From assembly GCF_000373565.1 (NCBI RefSeq), contig NZ_KB891801.1, positions 1 to 64,000 on the forward strand: 64,000 bases of DNA, in the 5' to 3' direction. Within the stretch, counting starts at the first letter, position 1, and each line of letters begins with the position of its first letter. This stretch comes from Streptomyces sp. HmicA12 (lineage in GTDB: Bacteria; Actinomycetota; Actinomycetes; Streptomycetales; Streptomycetaceae). The notes below the pieces were generated by a model. The model was given only the letters and a program-made list of their open reading frames with translations. It was not told the DNA's origin and did no database searches. Positions 1 through 8,204 of this stretch are shown here, piece by piece. A program made the translations under genes and the position numbers.

Positions 1-15
1 CTAGTGCTGGATTCC

Positions 16-570
16 TCAAAGGCGGTACTCAAAACGGCGCCGGAGGGTGCGGGTGGGTGGGGGTGGTCGGCCCCAGATCCAGGGTTTGGCGCGGGCGTTG
101 AGCTGGGCGGTTGCCACGGCGGTGACCTCGGCGATGTCGTCAGGGCCGCAGAAGGAGCGTCCTGCCAGCGCGGCCTTGCGGAAGATGCGCCACCAGCCTT
201 CCTGGAGGTTGAGCCAGCAGGCCCCCACCGGGATGAACGCGTGGAAGATCCTCGGGTGATCCTCGAGCCACTCGAGGGTGGACTTGCTGTTGTGAGAAGA
301 CAGGTTGTCGGTCACGATCCAGATCGGCCCAGCCGGGTTGGCGTCCTCGACCTTGTGGAGGAACTGCTGGTAGTTGACGCTATTGCGGGAGGAAGCGGTC
401 GTGGTGATCTCGATGCCGTCGCGCACCCGCAGCCCTCCGTAGACCCAGGTCTTCTCCGGACCGCGGCTGTAGTCGAGCTCCGCCTTGATCCGGTGCCCGT
501 CCGGTGACCAGCCGGGCGCGGGCGCAAAGGCGCGCGGGATGACCGGCCCGAGTTCGTCCGCGCAGATCAC
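16..570 (-). CDS. IS630 transposase, downstream frame (DDE catalytic part)
   Basis: This is the catalytic half of the transposase, in the -1 frame relative to the upstream part. The three acidic residues expected for the DDE/RNase-H fold are visible: D in ICADE, D in VTDN and E in the LQEGWW segment near residue 125. Family sequence upstream of the nominal start (LYTDPPSDATV) is still encoded in this frame, so the listed start is unlikely to be native. The natural product is probably made by -1 ribosomal frameshifting from the upstream frame; a simple disabling frameshift is the alternative. Confidence 0.85.
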   Translation of the reverse strand: MICADELGPVIPRAFAPAPGWSPDGHRIKAELDYSRGPEKTWVYGGLRVRDGIEITTTASSRNSVNYQQFLHKVEDANPAGPIWIVTDNLSSHNSKSTLEWLEDHPRIFHAFIPVGACWLNLQEGWWRIFRKAALAGRSFCGPDDIAEVTAVATAQLNARAKPWIWGRPPPPTRTLRRRFEYRL

Positions 571-1181
571 CGTGGCGTCCGATGGCGGGTCGGTGTAGAG
601 GCCGACGATCCTCGTCCTTTTGGGGCGAACTCCGGGTCACGGCTGGTGGTCCAAGTGCGGGTACGGCGCCAGCGCACGCCCTCGGCCAGCAGGATCCGCC
701 GGACCTGGGACCGTCCCACCTGAATGCCCTCGGCCTGGGCGGTGGCGGCCAGGGCGTCCAGGGTCCACTCCTCCGGCCCGGTCACGTCGGCCGCCCACAG
801 CTCGTTAGACGGCTGGACCTCCAGCCGTCCGGGCGGGGCCAGCTTGACCAACGCGATGATGCGGGATCGTTCGTCCTCGGTGATCCGGCGCTTGCGCCCG
901 CACCCGGGCCGGTCCCCGAGCCCGTCCAGGCCCTGAGCGTTGAACCGGCACAACCACTTGCGGACCGTCTTGTGATGGCAGCCCAGCCGGGCCGCGATCA
1001 CCGGAACGCGCAGGCCATCCCAGCTCAGCGCGATGATCCTCGCCCGCAGGATCCAATCGGCCGGCGCGTGCCTCGCCCCGGCCAGCCTGCGGACCTTGAT
1101 CTCCTCCGCCTCGTCCGAAGCCGGACGGGCCAACAGCAACTTCGGCACAGCAACTCGCCCCCGAGCAGCCCGAATCAGCAC
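567..1181 (-). CDS. IS630 transposase, upstream frame (DNA-binding part)
   Basis: A 204-residue product holding the helix-turn-helix part of an IS630 transposase. A first helix-turn-helix lies around residues 45-75, and a second winged-helix region follows up to about residue 180. The last roughly 14 residues, after DPEFAPK, are out-of-frame sequence. No catalytic acidic residue lies in this frame. A slippery heptamer CCCAAAA sits in the zero frame at 618-624, and slipping back one base there joins it to the downstream frame as one protein of about 388 residues. Alone it would be a DNA-binding truncated product, which could act as a repressor (inference). Confidence 0.85.
   Translation of the reverse strand: MLIRAARGRVAVPKLLLARPASDEAEEIKVRRLAGARHAPADWILRARIIALSWDGLRVPVIAARLGCHHKTVRKWLCRFNAQGLDGLGDRPGCGRKRRITEDERSRIIALVKLAPPGRLEVQPSNELWAADVTGPEEWTLDALAATAQAEGIQVGRSQVRRILLAEGVRWRRTRTWTTSRDPEFAPKGRGSSASTPTRHRTPR
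618..624 (-). promoter_or_regulatory. Candidate -1 ribosomal frameshift heptamer
   Basis: On the coding strand the bases read C CCA AAA, an X XXY YYZ heptamer in the correct zero frame of the upstream transposase ORF. Re-pairing as CCC AAA moves translation into the frame that encodes all three catalytic residues. The reading frame after the slip gives an uninterrupted family-like sequence (KRTRIVGLYTDP). I did not identify a stimulatory pseudoknot. Confidence 0.65.
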
Positions 1182-1222
1182 CCCTCATGACTACACCTAC
1201 CCCGCCAAAGAGGAATCCAGCA

Positions 1223-1900
1223 CTAGCTCTTCTCGAACCGGAAGCCGACCCCGCGCACCGTCGCGATGTACCGCGGGTTCGCCGCGTCGTCGCCGAGCTT
1301 CTTCCTGAGCCACGAGATGTGCATGTCCAGCGTCTTGGTCGACGACCACCATGTGGTGTCCCAGACCTCGCGCATCAGCTGGTCGCGCGTGACGACCCGG
1401 CCCGCGTCGCGCACGAGCACCCGCAGCAGGTCGAACTCCTTCGCCGTGAGCTGGAGTTCCTCGTCACCCATCCACGCCCGGTGCGACTCGACGTCGATAC
1501 GGACGCCGTGCGTGGCCGGGGCCTCCTTGGGCTCGGCGGCGCCGCGCCGCAGGAGCGCCCGGACGCGGGCGAGCAGCTCGGCGAGGCGGAACGGCTTGGT
1601 GACGTAGTCGTCGGCGCCCGCGTCGAGACCGACCACCGTGTCCACCTCGTCGGCGCGCGCGGTGAGGATCAGGATCGGCACGGTGTGCCCCTCGGCGCGC
1701 AGCCGGCGGGCCACCTCCAGGCCGTCCATCCCGGGCAGCCCCAGGTCGAGTACGACGAGATCGATGCTCCCCTGCAGTCCGGCGTCGAGGGCGGTGGGGC
1801 CGTCCTCGCGCACTTCGACCTCGTAACCCTCCCGGCGCAGGGCGCGGGCCAGCGGCTCCGAGATGGACGCGTCGTCCTCGGCGAGCAGTACACGGGTCAT
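1223..1900 (-). CDS. OmpR/PhoB-family response regulator
   Basis: A 225-residue two-component response regulator. The receiver domain covers residues 3-115, with acidic pocket residues E8-D9-D10, phospho-acceptor D52, T80 and K102 (TKPF). A winged-helix DNA-binding domain follows (about 130-224), ending in the usual GVGFRFE. No clear Shine-Dalgarno sequence precedes the ATG, so a leaderless message is possible. The IS630 element lies exactly in its TAG stop codon and recreates it, so the protein is full length. A cognate histidine kinase would be expected downstream, beyond the left window edge and the insertion, so the IS may separate the two genes. I cannot assign the regulon. Confidence 0.93.
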   Translation of the reverse strand: MTRVLLAEDDASISEPLARALRREGYEVEVREDGPTALDAGLQGSIDLVVLDLGLPGMDGLEVARRLRAEGHTVPILILTARADEVDTVVGLDAGADDYVTKPFRLAELLARVRALLRRGAAEPKEAPATHGVRIDVESHRAWMGDEELQLTAKEFDLLRVLVRDAGRVVTRDQLMREVWDTTWWSSTKTLDMHISWLRKKLGDDAANPRYIATVRGVGFRFEKS

Positions 1901-2445
1901 GGGGTGATGGTAGTCCGCGCCGGACGAGCCCTGCGGGGTGATCCGCCGGGTGATCCGCCGGTACGGGTCCGGTCACGGGCCCGAGAGAGAGCGGAACCAC
2001 GGCCTCCGCCTTCACGTCCTACGTCTCTGGGGTGCGATCCTTAAGAACACCTTTGAATCGCCAGAGCGGTTCCGGAAATACCTGTGATCCATCTCTCAAG
2101 TCCTTCCATATGCCGCACTGTCGTGTCGTATGGTGACCGGACGCCTGATGCACTACTGGGGGACTTTTGGAGCGCACCGCGCCCGAAGGTCCCTTTTCCG
2201 TGCGGGCTGGCTCTTGCCAGTCTTGAAAGGAATGACCTGTGGCCGGGCCCCGCGCGTAAGGAAGCGCGCCGGGGTGTGGATCCCGGGACCGCCGTACCTC
2301 GTCCCGTACGAACTCTCGTCGGGCACATCCCCCCGGGCGTGGGGAGGACGGTAGGACCCCGGTGCCGGCCGACCCCCCACCCGGGCGCTCGCCGCACCCC
2401 CCACAAAGGAACGACGGCGGCGTCCCGAGCGAGCAAGGAACCACC
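1901..2445. other. 545-bp divergent intergenic region
   Basis: This region separates the leftward response regulator from the rightward POT transporter and must hold both promoters. It contains a perfect tandem 12-base duplication at 1936-1947 and 1948-1959. I see no credible gene: the long reverse frames through it are high-GC shadows. I could not assign promoter boxes with confidence. Confidence 0.6.
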
Positions 2446-3945
2446 ATGGCGTCCACCCTGACGAAGGAAGCCACCGCGCCCGTCGCCGGTGACAAGCGCT
2501 TCCTCGGCCACCCCCTCGGCCTCGCCTTTCTGTTTCTGACGGAGATGTGGGAGCGCTACAGCTTCTACGGGATGCGGGCACTGCTCGTTCTCTACCTGTC
2601 GGCAGCCGTGGTCGACGGTGGCCTCGGTCTCACGACCGCCACCGCGTTCGCCATCTACTCGGTCTACAACGCCCTCGTCTACCTGCTCGCGCTGCCGGGC
2701 GGCTGGCTCGGCGACCGCGTCTGGGGCCCGCGCAAGACCACCGCGGTCGGCGCCGGCATCATCATGGTCGGCCACTTCACGCTGGCCCTGCCGTGGGCCG
2801 GCACGTTCTACGGCGGCCTCGCGCTGATCGCGATCGGCTCCGGTCTGCTGAAGGCCAACATCTCGACGATGGTCGGCCACCTGTACCCGGACAAGAACGA
2901 CCCGCGGCGTGACGGCGGATTCTCGATCTTCTACATGGCGATCAACCTCGGCGCGTTCGTCGCGCCGCTGACGATCGGCACGGTCGGCCAGAAGGTCAGC
3001 TGGCACCTCGGCTTCGCGATGGCCGGTGTGGGCATGGCGCTCGGCCTGATGTGCTTCCTGTTCGGCTTCCGCTTCCTGTCGTCCGAGTCGACGGTCGTCC
3101 CCTCGCCGATGTCCGCTGCCGAGAAGACCGCGATCTGGAAGAAGGTCGCCTTCTGGGCCGGACTGGCCGTCGTGTTCTACGGCATCGTCGGCTTCGGCGG
3201 CTGGCTCACCGTGAACTGGATGCTGTGGCCGCTGACCATCCTCGGTCTGGTCCTGCCGATCTGGTACCTGGTCAAGATGAAGCGCGACCGGGAGCTGGAC
3301 GACACCGAGCAGTCCCGGGTCTCCGCGTACATCTGGTTCTTCGTCGTGGCCGCCGTGTTCTGGGCCATCTACGACCAGACCGGCTCCACGCTGACCGTCT
3401 TCGCGCAGGACAACACGGCCAACACCCTGTTCGGCTTCGACTTCCCGTCGAGCTGGTTCCAGTCGCTGAACCCGCTGTACGTGATGGCGTTCGCGCCGGT
3501 CGCCGCGTGGCTGTGGATCGCGCTCAACAAGCGCGGCAAGGAGCCCAGCACCATCACGAAGTTCGCCAATGGTGTCTTCCTGATCGGCCTGTCCTTCTTC
3601 GTGATGATGCTCGCCCAGGCCGCCGCCTCCGGCGACGCCAAGGTGACGCCGCTGTGGCTGTGCGCGGTCTACCTGATCCAGACCATCGGTGAGCTGACGC
3701 TCTCCCCGGTCGGCCTGTCCCTCACCACCAAGCTGGCGCCGGCCAAGTACGGCTCCCAGATGATGGGTGTCTGGTTCCTGGCCGTCACCGCGGGCGACTC
3801 CGTCATCGCGCTCCTCCAGCTGATCGGTGCGCCGACGGACACCCAGTGGTGGTTCGCCTCGCAGGGCGCCATCGCGGTCCTCGCCGGTGTCGCGGTCTTC
3901 ATGTTCCGCCGGAAGGTCAAGCCGCTCATGGGCGGCGTGCACTGA
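2446..3945 (+). CDS. POT/PTR2-family proton-dependent oligopeptide transporter
   Basis: A 499-residue inner-membrane symporter of the PTR2/POT family, expected to import di- and tripeptides with protons. The family signature is present: the ExxER motif is EMWER at residues 33-37, followed by YSFYGMRALL. About 12-14 hydrophobic segments run through to an arginine/lysine-rich C-terminus. The start at 2446 is chosen because an AAGGAA ribosome binding site lies 5 bases upstream; an in-frame start at 2362 has none and would add a non-family Pro-rich tail. It is monocistronic and followed by a strong terminator. Substrate range cannot be read from sequence. Confidence 0.93.
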   Translation: MASTLTKEATAPVAGDKRFLGHPLGLAFLFLTEMWERYSFYGMRALLVLYLSAAVVDGGLGLTTATAFAIYSVYNALVYLLALPGGWLGDRVWGPRKTTAVGAGIIMVGHFTLALPWAGTFYGGLALIAIGSGLLKANISTMVGHLYPDKNDPRRDGGFSIFYMAINLGAFVAPLTIGTVGQKVSWHLGFAMAGVGMALGLMCFLFGFRFLSSESTVVPSPMSAAEKTAIWKKVAFWAGLAVVFYGIVGFGGWLTVNWMLWPLTILGLVLPIWYLVKMKRDRELDDTEQSRVSAYIWFFVVAAVFWAIYDQTGSTLTVFAQDNTANTLFGFDFPSSWFQSLNPLYVMAFAPVAAWLWIALNKRGKEPSTITKFANGVFLIGLSFFVMMLAQAAASGDAKVTPLWLCAVYLIQTIGELTLSPVGLSLTTKLAPAKYGSQMMGVWFLAVTAGDSVIALLQLIGAPTDTQWWFASQGAIAVLAGVAVFMFRRKVKPLMGGVH

Positions 3946-3964
3946 CCCGCCCGCGCTCCGCGTG

Positions 3965-4009
3965 AAAGGGGGCCTGGCCGCACCGGACGGTGCGGCCAGG
4001 CCCCCTTTT
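3965..4009 (+). terminator. Rho-independent-type terminator after the POT gene
   Basis: A perfect 20-bp stem (3965-3984 with 3989-4008) around a four-base loop, followed by T residues. It lies 20 bases after the transporter stop codon. Confidence 0.9.
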
Positions 4010-4047
4010 CGCGTCTGCTCCAGGTCCGGTCAGCCTCACCGAAAGAC

Positions 4048-4090
4048 TGGTACCAGAATCCGGTACCCTTCCAGTACGGAAAACCGGTAC
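4048..4090 (+). promoter_or_regulatory. Candidate YefM operators (repeated GGTACC boxes)
   Basis: Three GGTAC-centred boxes precede the antitoxin gene: a perfect palindrome at 4048-4057, a second box at 4060-4067 and a half box at 4084-4090. YefM-type antitoxins autorepress by binding short palindromes with a TAC/GTA core, so these are plausible autoregulatory sites; the exact binding site here is inferred. Confidence 0.5.
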
Positions 4091-4114
4091 GGATCTCGCT
4101 CCCAAGGAGTCCTC

Positions 4115-4393
4115 GTGTCCATCAGTGCCAGCGAAGCCCGCGCCACCCTTTATCCGCTGATAGAGCGCGTCAACACCGACCACGCTCCGGTGCGCATCAC
4201 CTCGCGCAACGGGGACGCGGTCCTGATGTCCGCCGACGACTACGACGCCTGGCAGGAGACGGTCTACCTGTTGCGCTCGCCGGCCAATGCCCAGCGCCTG
4301 ATGGAAGCCGTGGCCCGCGACCGCGCGGGAAGCCACCCGGGCGCCGAGAAGACGCTGGACGAGTTGCGGGACCTCGCGGGGGGCGAGGAGTGA
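4115..4393 (+). CDS. yefM: Type II antitoxin, YefM/Phd family
   Basis: A 92-residue antitoxin with the Phd/YefM N-terminal fold ([16 protein letters not shown]) that binds DNA and, through its acidic C-terminal tail, neutralises the YoeB toxin encoded next. The GTG start at 4115 is chosen for an AAGGAG site 5 bases upstream. The stop overlaps the toxin start, giving translational coupling. The order antitoxin then toxin and the length are normal for the family. Confidence 0.92.
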   Translation: MSISASEARATLYPLIERVNTDHAPVRITSRNGDAVLMSADDYDAWQETVYLLRSPANAQRLMEAVARDRAGSHPGAEKTLDELRDLAGGEE

Positions 4394-4650
4394 GGAGTGT
4401 CCACTTCGACACCGCCGCCTGGGAGGACTTCTGCTGGTGGCTGTCGGCGGACCGCAGGACGGCCCGCCGGATCACGCGGCTGATCGCGGAGATCCAGCGC
4501 ACCCCGTTCGAGGGCATCGGCAAACCCGAGGCGCTCAAAGGCGATCTGTCGGGCTACTGGTCCCGGCGCATCGACGACGAGCATCGGCTCGTGTACCGGG
4601 CCGACGACAAGGAAGTGAAGATCCTGAAGGCCCGCTACCACTACTCATGA
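4390..4650 (+). CDS. yoeB: Type II toxin YoeB, ribosome-dependent mRNA interferase
   Basis: An 86-residue RelE-superfamily toxin of normal length that cleaves mRNA at the ribosomal A site. Family hallmarks are visible: [13 protein letters not shown] near the N-terminus, the [10 protein letters not shown] segment, the basic [14 protein letters not shown] strand and the C-terminal RYHYS with the catalytic histidine/tyrosine. The GTG start overlaps the antitoxin stop by three bases. A hairpin terminator follows directly. Confidence 0.94.
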   Translation: MRSVHFDTAAWEDFCWWLSADRRTARRITRLIAEIQRTPFEGIGKPEALKGDLSGYWSRRIDDEHRLVYRADDKEVKILKARYHYS

Positions 4651-4651
4651 C

Positions 4652-4692
4652 AGAGACCCGCCGCACCGGGGTTTCCGGTGCGGCGGGCCCTG
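4652..4692. terminator. Bidirectional terminator between yoeB and the surface operon
   Basis: A 13-bp perfect stem (4657-4669 with 4675-4687) around a five-base loop, with a further short outer pairing (GACAG/CTGTC). It lies between two convergent transcription units. Confidence 0.85.
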
Positions 4693-4699
4693 TCGGCCG

Positions 4700-6085
4700 T
4701 TACCTCCTGGCCGCCCGCCGCTTGGGCAGGAACGTGAACACCGCGCCGCCCAGCAGGATCACCGTGCCGGCCACCAGGCCGAGCGCGCGCAGGGCGCCGT
4801 CATTCGAGGCACCGGTCTCGGCGAGGCCGCCGCCGGTGGCCGCCGAACCGCCCGCCGAACCGCCCGCGGAGCCGGAGCCCGAGCCCGAGCCGGACGCGCC
4901 GCCCTCCACCGCCGTCGTGTCGATCTCCAGGGAGACCTCCGTCTTGCTCGGCGTGCAGGTGGTGGTCGTGCCCAGCGCCTTCACCGTGAGGACGCCCGGC
5001 GACAGCGTCGACTTGCCGTCGGCGCCCGGCTTGTAGGTGCCGGTCAGGTCGGGGATCGTCATCGGGTCACCGGACTTGATCGGCTCCTTGTTGGTCGGGC
5101 CCTCGACGGCGACGGTGCCCTTGTCGGCGCCGCCCAGCTTCACCGCCATCGACGGCTTGACCGAGTCGGCGGGGATGTCGGCCGGGCTGTCCATGACGGA
5201 CTTCTTGAACTTCACCGTCAGGGCGTAGTTCCCGCCGTCCTTCTTGGCGTTGATCTGCACCGGTGACGTCGCGTTCTTGTCGCCGATGGGCGTCTTGCAG
5301 GCGTACGGGATCTCGACCTCCTTGCCGGTGAAGTCGGTCTTCCCGCTGTCGCCGCCGCTCGTGCCGCCGGTGGCGTCCGAGCCACCCGCGCCGCTGGTCC
5401 CGCCCGAGCTGCTCGAACCGCCGGAACCGCTGGCCCCGCCCGCGCTGCTCGCGCCGCTGATCAGGCCGCCCGCGGCGCTGCCGCCGGAGCTCGACGAGCC
5501 GCCCGCCGCCGCGCCGCCGCTGCCGCCCGAACTCCCGCTGCCGTCCGAGACCTTGATGGTCGCGCCGGGTTTCACGGTCTCCTTGGGCGAGCACTTGGTG
5601 TCCGTCGAGATGGGCTTGTTGACGTTGATGTTGTACTTGTCCGGGGTCAGCGTCACGTCCCCGGCCGCGGTCAACTTGACCTTGCCCTTCATCGTGGACA
5701 GCTTCATCGCGCTGTTCTTGGGGATCGCCGGGTTCTCGCGCGGGCCCGACATCGCGATGTCACCGGTCTGCGCGCCGGCCGCCTTGAGCGTGCCGGTGGG
5801 CTGCACGGTGTTCGCGTCGAGGTCGAGGACGTCCGGGTTCTTGGAGGCGGCCTGGACGAACTTCCAGGTCACCTCGACCTCGTCGCCGACCTTCGCCGTC
5901 TCGGGCGCCGTGATCTCCACCTGCGTGGTGCCCTCGACGGGATCGAGCCCTGAGATCGCGGGCGGAACGCACTCGGTCTTGTACGAGACGTCGGCGGCCT
6001 GCGCGGGGGACGCGACGAGCAGCAGTCCCGCCCCGCCGAGCATCAGGGCGACGCCGGCCGCACTCACTCTCCGTTGCGTGCTCAC
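4700..6085 (-). CDS. Sortase-anchored surface protein, LAETG motif
   Basis: A 461-residue secreted protein and the last gene of a four-gene operon. A signal peptide ends at AQA-AD near residue 33. Two related beta-rich domains follow, separated by a long Gly/Ser linker. The second domain (from YACKTPIG) closely resembles the LPQTG protein encoded first in the operon (shared LGGA, LTVKALGTTTTC). The C-terminus carries LAETG, then a hydrophobic helix and an RRAARR tail, a cell-wall sorting signal; LAxTG is the form used by class E sortases in Streptomyces. The GTG start at 6085 has an AAAGGA site and overlaps the upstream stop by four bases. Ligand unknown. Confidence 0.85.
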   Translation of the reverse strand: MSTQRRVSAAGVALMLGGAGLLLVASPAQAADVSYKTECVPPAISGLDPVEGTTQVEITAPETAKVGDEVEVTWKFVQAASKNPDVLDLDANTVQPTGTLKAAGAQTGDIAMSGPRENPAIPKNSAMKLSTMKGKVKLTAAGDVTLTPDKYNINVNKPISTDTKCSPKETVKPGATIKVSDGSGSSGGSGGAAAGGSSSSGGSAAGGLISGASSAGGASGSGGSSSSGGTSGAGGSDATGGTSGGDSGKTDFTGKEVEIPYACKTPIGDKNATSPVQINAKKDGGNYALTVKFKKSVMDSPADIPADSVKPSMAVKLGGADKGTVAVEGPTNKEPIKSGDPMTIPDLTGTYKPGADGKSTLSPGVLTVKALGTTTTCTPSKTEVSLEIDTTAVEGGASGSGSGSGSAGGSAGGSAATGGGLAETGASNDGALRALGLVAGTVILLGGAVFTFLPKRRAARR

Positions 6086-7218
6086 GGATTTCCTTTCGTC
6101 GTCTGGCTGTTGTCGTGCGGTGCGGAGAGCTGACCGGCCGCGGGCACACCCGGATCGGTGTCCGGGGTGAACCAGGGCAGGGTGGTCGTGGCGTGCGTGG
6201 CGGGCTCCGCCGAAGCGGGCCGCGGCGTGCCGGCGGCAGGTTTCGGTTCCTGCTGCGGAGGCCTCAACCTGGGCATTTTCACGGTGAGTTCGGCCAGGCG
6301 CTGGGCGCCGCGGTGACGGCCCTGCGCGCCGTGACGGTCGCGCGGCCTGATCCGGTCGACGACCGCCATGCCGATGCGGAAGACGGCGGCCGGCACGACG
6401 ACGCAGAGCAGCAGCCAGAAGAGCGTCACGCCCCAGGGGCGGCCCACGCCCCAGGGCTGTTCGGCGAGGACCTTGCCCCCGTACTTCATCGAGACCAGGT
6501 AGCTGCCGTGGGCGCCGGCCGACAGATCGACGGGCAGTTCGATCTGCGCCTTGCGGCCCGGCCGGATCGTGCCGCGCCACTGCTGTTCCTCCCACTGCGG
6601 CGCGAACACACCGTGGGAGGTGCCGACTTGGAAGACCGGGTTCTTGACGGGCGTCGAGCCGACGTTGCCGACGGTGAAGGTGAACGTGCGCGACGGCGGG
6701 GCGCCGAACCACGTCAGGACGCCGCTCGACCCTTCGAGCCGGGTGTCGGTGACCATGGACAACTGCCCGTTGCCGGACTCCTTCGGCAGCGCCTTCACCG
6801 GGTGCCCTGCGACCTGGAACGCGGCGTCGGCCTGCGCCTTCTCCCCGGTCGCGGTCGCCACGTGGACGACGCAGGGGCACGCGGCGGGCGGCTCGGCGAC
6901 CGGCAGCTTCTTGCTGAAGGCCCCCTTGGCGTCGGTGGTGACGGCGAGCCCGTCGGAGTTGGCGCAGGAGTTGGTGCCGCCGACGACGCCGCGCTCCGGG
7001 GTCGACTGCCCGCAGATCAGCAGCATCAGCAGCGCCTTCGACCCCCAGCCCGCGCCGTTGACGGTGATCGAACCGCCCGTCCCCGCCTGGGACTTGGAGA
7101 GCGTGACGGTGGGTTTGCCGTCGGCGGCCGCCGCCCACGGAGCGGCGCCCGCCACCAGCGCGGCGACGAGGGCCAGGACGGTCAGCAACCGCGGTGCGCG
7201 GGCGCTGCGGCGGTTCAT
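6082..7218 (-). CDS. Secreted membrane-anchored protein with neocarzinostatin-like N-terminal domain
   Basis: A 378-residue protein with an N-terminal signal peptide (to about residue 32). An Ig-like beta domain (PTVTLSKSQAGTGG..VNGAGWG) resembles neocarzinostatin-family folds. A further extracellular region follows, then one transmembrane helix at about 285-308 and a basic, Pro-rich cytoplasmic tail. The start is supported by an AAGGGG site, and ATGA overlaps join it to both neighbours. The single-helix topology suggests it anchors or presents the operon's wall-attached partners. This is inference; no enzymatic motif is visible. Confidence 0.75.
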   Translation of the reverse strand: MNRRSARAPRLLTVLALVAALVAGAAPWAAAADGKPTVTLSKSQAGTGGSITVNGAGWGSKALLMLLICGQSTPERGVVGGTNSCANSDGLAVTTDAKGAFSKKLPVAEPPAACPCVVHVATATGEKAQADAAFQVAGHPVKALPKESGNGQLSMVTDTRLEGSSGVLTWFGAPPSRTFTFTVGNVGSTPVKNPVFQVGTSHGVFAPQWEEQQWRGTIRPGRKAQIELPVDLSAGAHGSYLVSMKYGGKVLAEQPWGVGRPWGVTLFWLLLCVVVPAAVFRIGMAVVDRIRPRDRHGAQGRHRGAQRLAELTVKMPRLRPPQQEPKPAAGTPRPASAEPATHATTTLPWFTPDTDPGVPAAGQLSAPHDNSQTTKGNP

Positions 7219-8204
7219 GGCATACCCCTTTGGTCCCTTGGGTTCCGTCGGTTGCGTACGTACCAGTAGGCGGCGCAGCCGGCTCCCGCGAGCACGGCCA
7301 GGGCGCCGCCGACGACGCCCCACGGCACGAACCGGGCGGTCGTCGTCGCCGAGTCCGCCGCGCCGCCGCCCGCCGTGACCGTCACCTTCACGTCGACCGC
7401 GTCGAGGGCGGGCGCCCCCGGCCACGGTTCGGTGAGGGTGACGCGGCGGCCCGGCAGCAGTTCGACGGGGAGCGTGCGGGCCCGCTTGTCGAGGACGGTG
7501 CCGAAGACGCCGTCGGCCTTCACCGCGAGGCGGGGTGTGAGGGTCGTGTTGCCGCGGTTCACCACGTCGTACGCGATGGAGTCGCCGTCCCTGACCCGTA
7601 CGTGCTCGACGGTGAGCGCGGCGAGCGTGGGCCCGCTGACCCGCAGGTGGACGCTGACCCCGGCGTCCCGGCCGCCGCCGCTCGCCACGATCGCGCCCGG
7701 GTGGTCGCCCGGGGTAGCGCCCGCGGGGACGGTCACGGTGAACGGGACCTCGGCGCGGGTGCGGGCCGGGATCCTCACCGTGGTCTCGGCGAACCTGATC
7801 CAGGCGCCGGTGTCGCGTGCCTTCTTACGGACGTCGAGGGCGCCGTCGGTGCGGTTGTCGGCGTCGGCGCCGCGCAGGGCGATCTTGAGTGGCTTGGTGG
7901 TCGGGTTGGTGACGGCCACCTTGTCCTCCAGGACGGTTCCGGGGGTGCCCTCCGCGTAGATGTAGGGGCGGCCGTCCTGTGCGGCGGGCCTTGATCCGCC
8001 GCCCGCGGACGGGGCGACCGTCCAGTGCGGCTGGGCCGCTCGGGCCGCCCCGGTGCCGCCCCACGCCAGTAGGGCGGCACCTATGAGCGCCCATGCGCCG
8101 TAGGGGCGAGGGAGTCCTGTGCGGGTGCGGGTCGTGCGTGGTTGCGCGCGCCCCGCGGCGGAGCCGCTCGTAGGCACGGACCCGCGCCCCTTACGGGGCG
8201 CCAT
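7215..8204 (-). CDS. WxL-interacting-protein-like (DUF916-type) membrane protein
   Basis: A 329-residue protein. A basic N-terminus precedes a signal/anchor helix (about 36-57). Two Ig-like domains follow, with the pattern typical of the DUF916 peptidoglycan-binding domain of WxL-interacting proteins (VLEDKVAVTNPTTKPLKIAL, later VVNRGNTTLTPRL). A C-terminal transmembrane helix ends in RNRRNPRDQRG. In Firmicutes such proteins sit beside WxL surface proteins and tether surface complexes; here the partners are sortase substrates. The ATG follows the upstream stop codon without a gap. The family call rests on pattern only. Confidence 0.75.
   Translation of the reverse strand: MAPRKGRGSVPTSGSAAGRAQPRTTRTRTGLPRPYGAWALIGAALLAWGGTGAARAAQPHWTVAPSAGGGSRPAAQDGRPYIYAEGTPGTVLEDKVAVTNPTTKPLKIALRGADADNRTDGALDVRKKARDTGAWIRFAETTVRIPARTRAEVPFTVTVPAGATPGDHPGAIVASGGGRDAGVSVHLRVSGPTLAALTVEHVRVRDGDSIAYDVVNRGNTTLTPRLAVKADGVFGTVLDKRARTLPVELLPGRRVTLTEPWPGAPALDAVDVKVTVTAGGGAADSATTTARFVPWGVVGGALAVLAGAGCAAYWYVRNRRNPRDQRGMP

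Larger units (their letters stand above)
4..1223 (-). mobile_element. IS630-family insertion sequence, complete
   Basis: A 1,220-bp element bounded by imperfect 22-bp terminal inverted repeats at 4-25 and 1202-1223, which match at 19 of 22 positions (a central AAA faces TTT). A TA dinucleotide lies immediately outside each end (2-3 and 1224-1225), the target duplication expected for IS630/mariner-type elements. It carries one transposase split into two overlapping frames on the minus strand. Both ends and the target duplication are intact, so it looks recent and possibly still active. Confidence 0.93.

Noticed and set aside
2041..3942. A 633-codon reverse open frame through the POT transporter
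   Set aside because: It is the high-GC shadow of a strongly conserved transporter, low in complexity (Asp/Arg/Gly/Glu), with no family resemblance.
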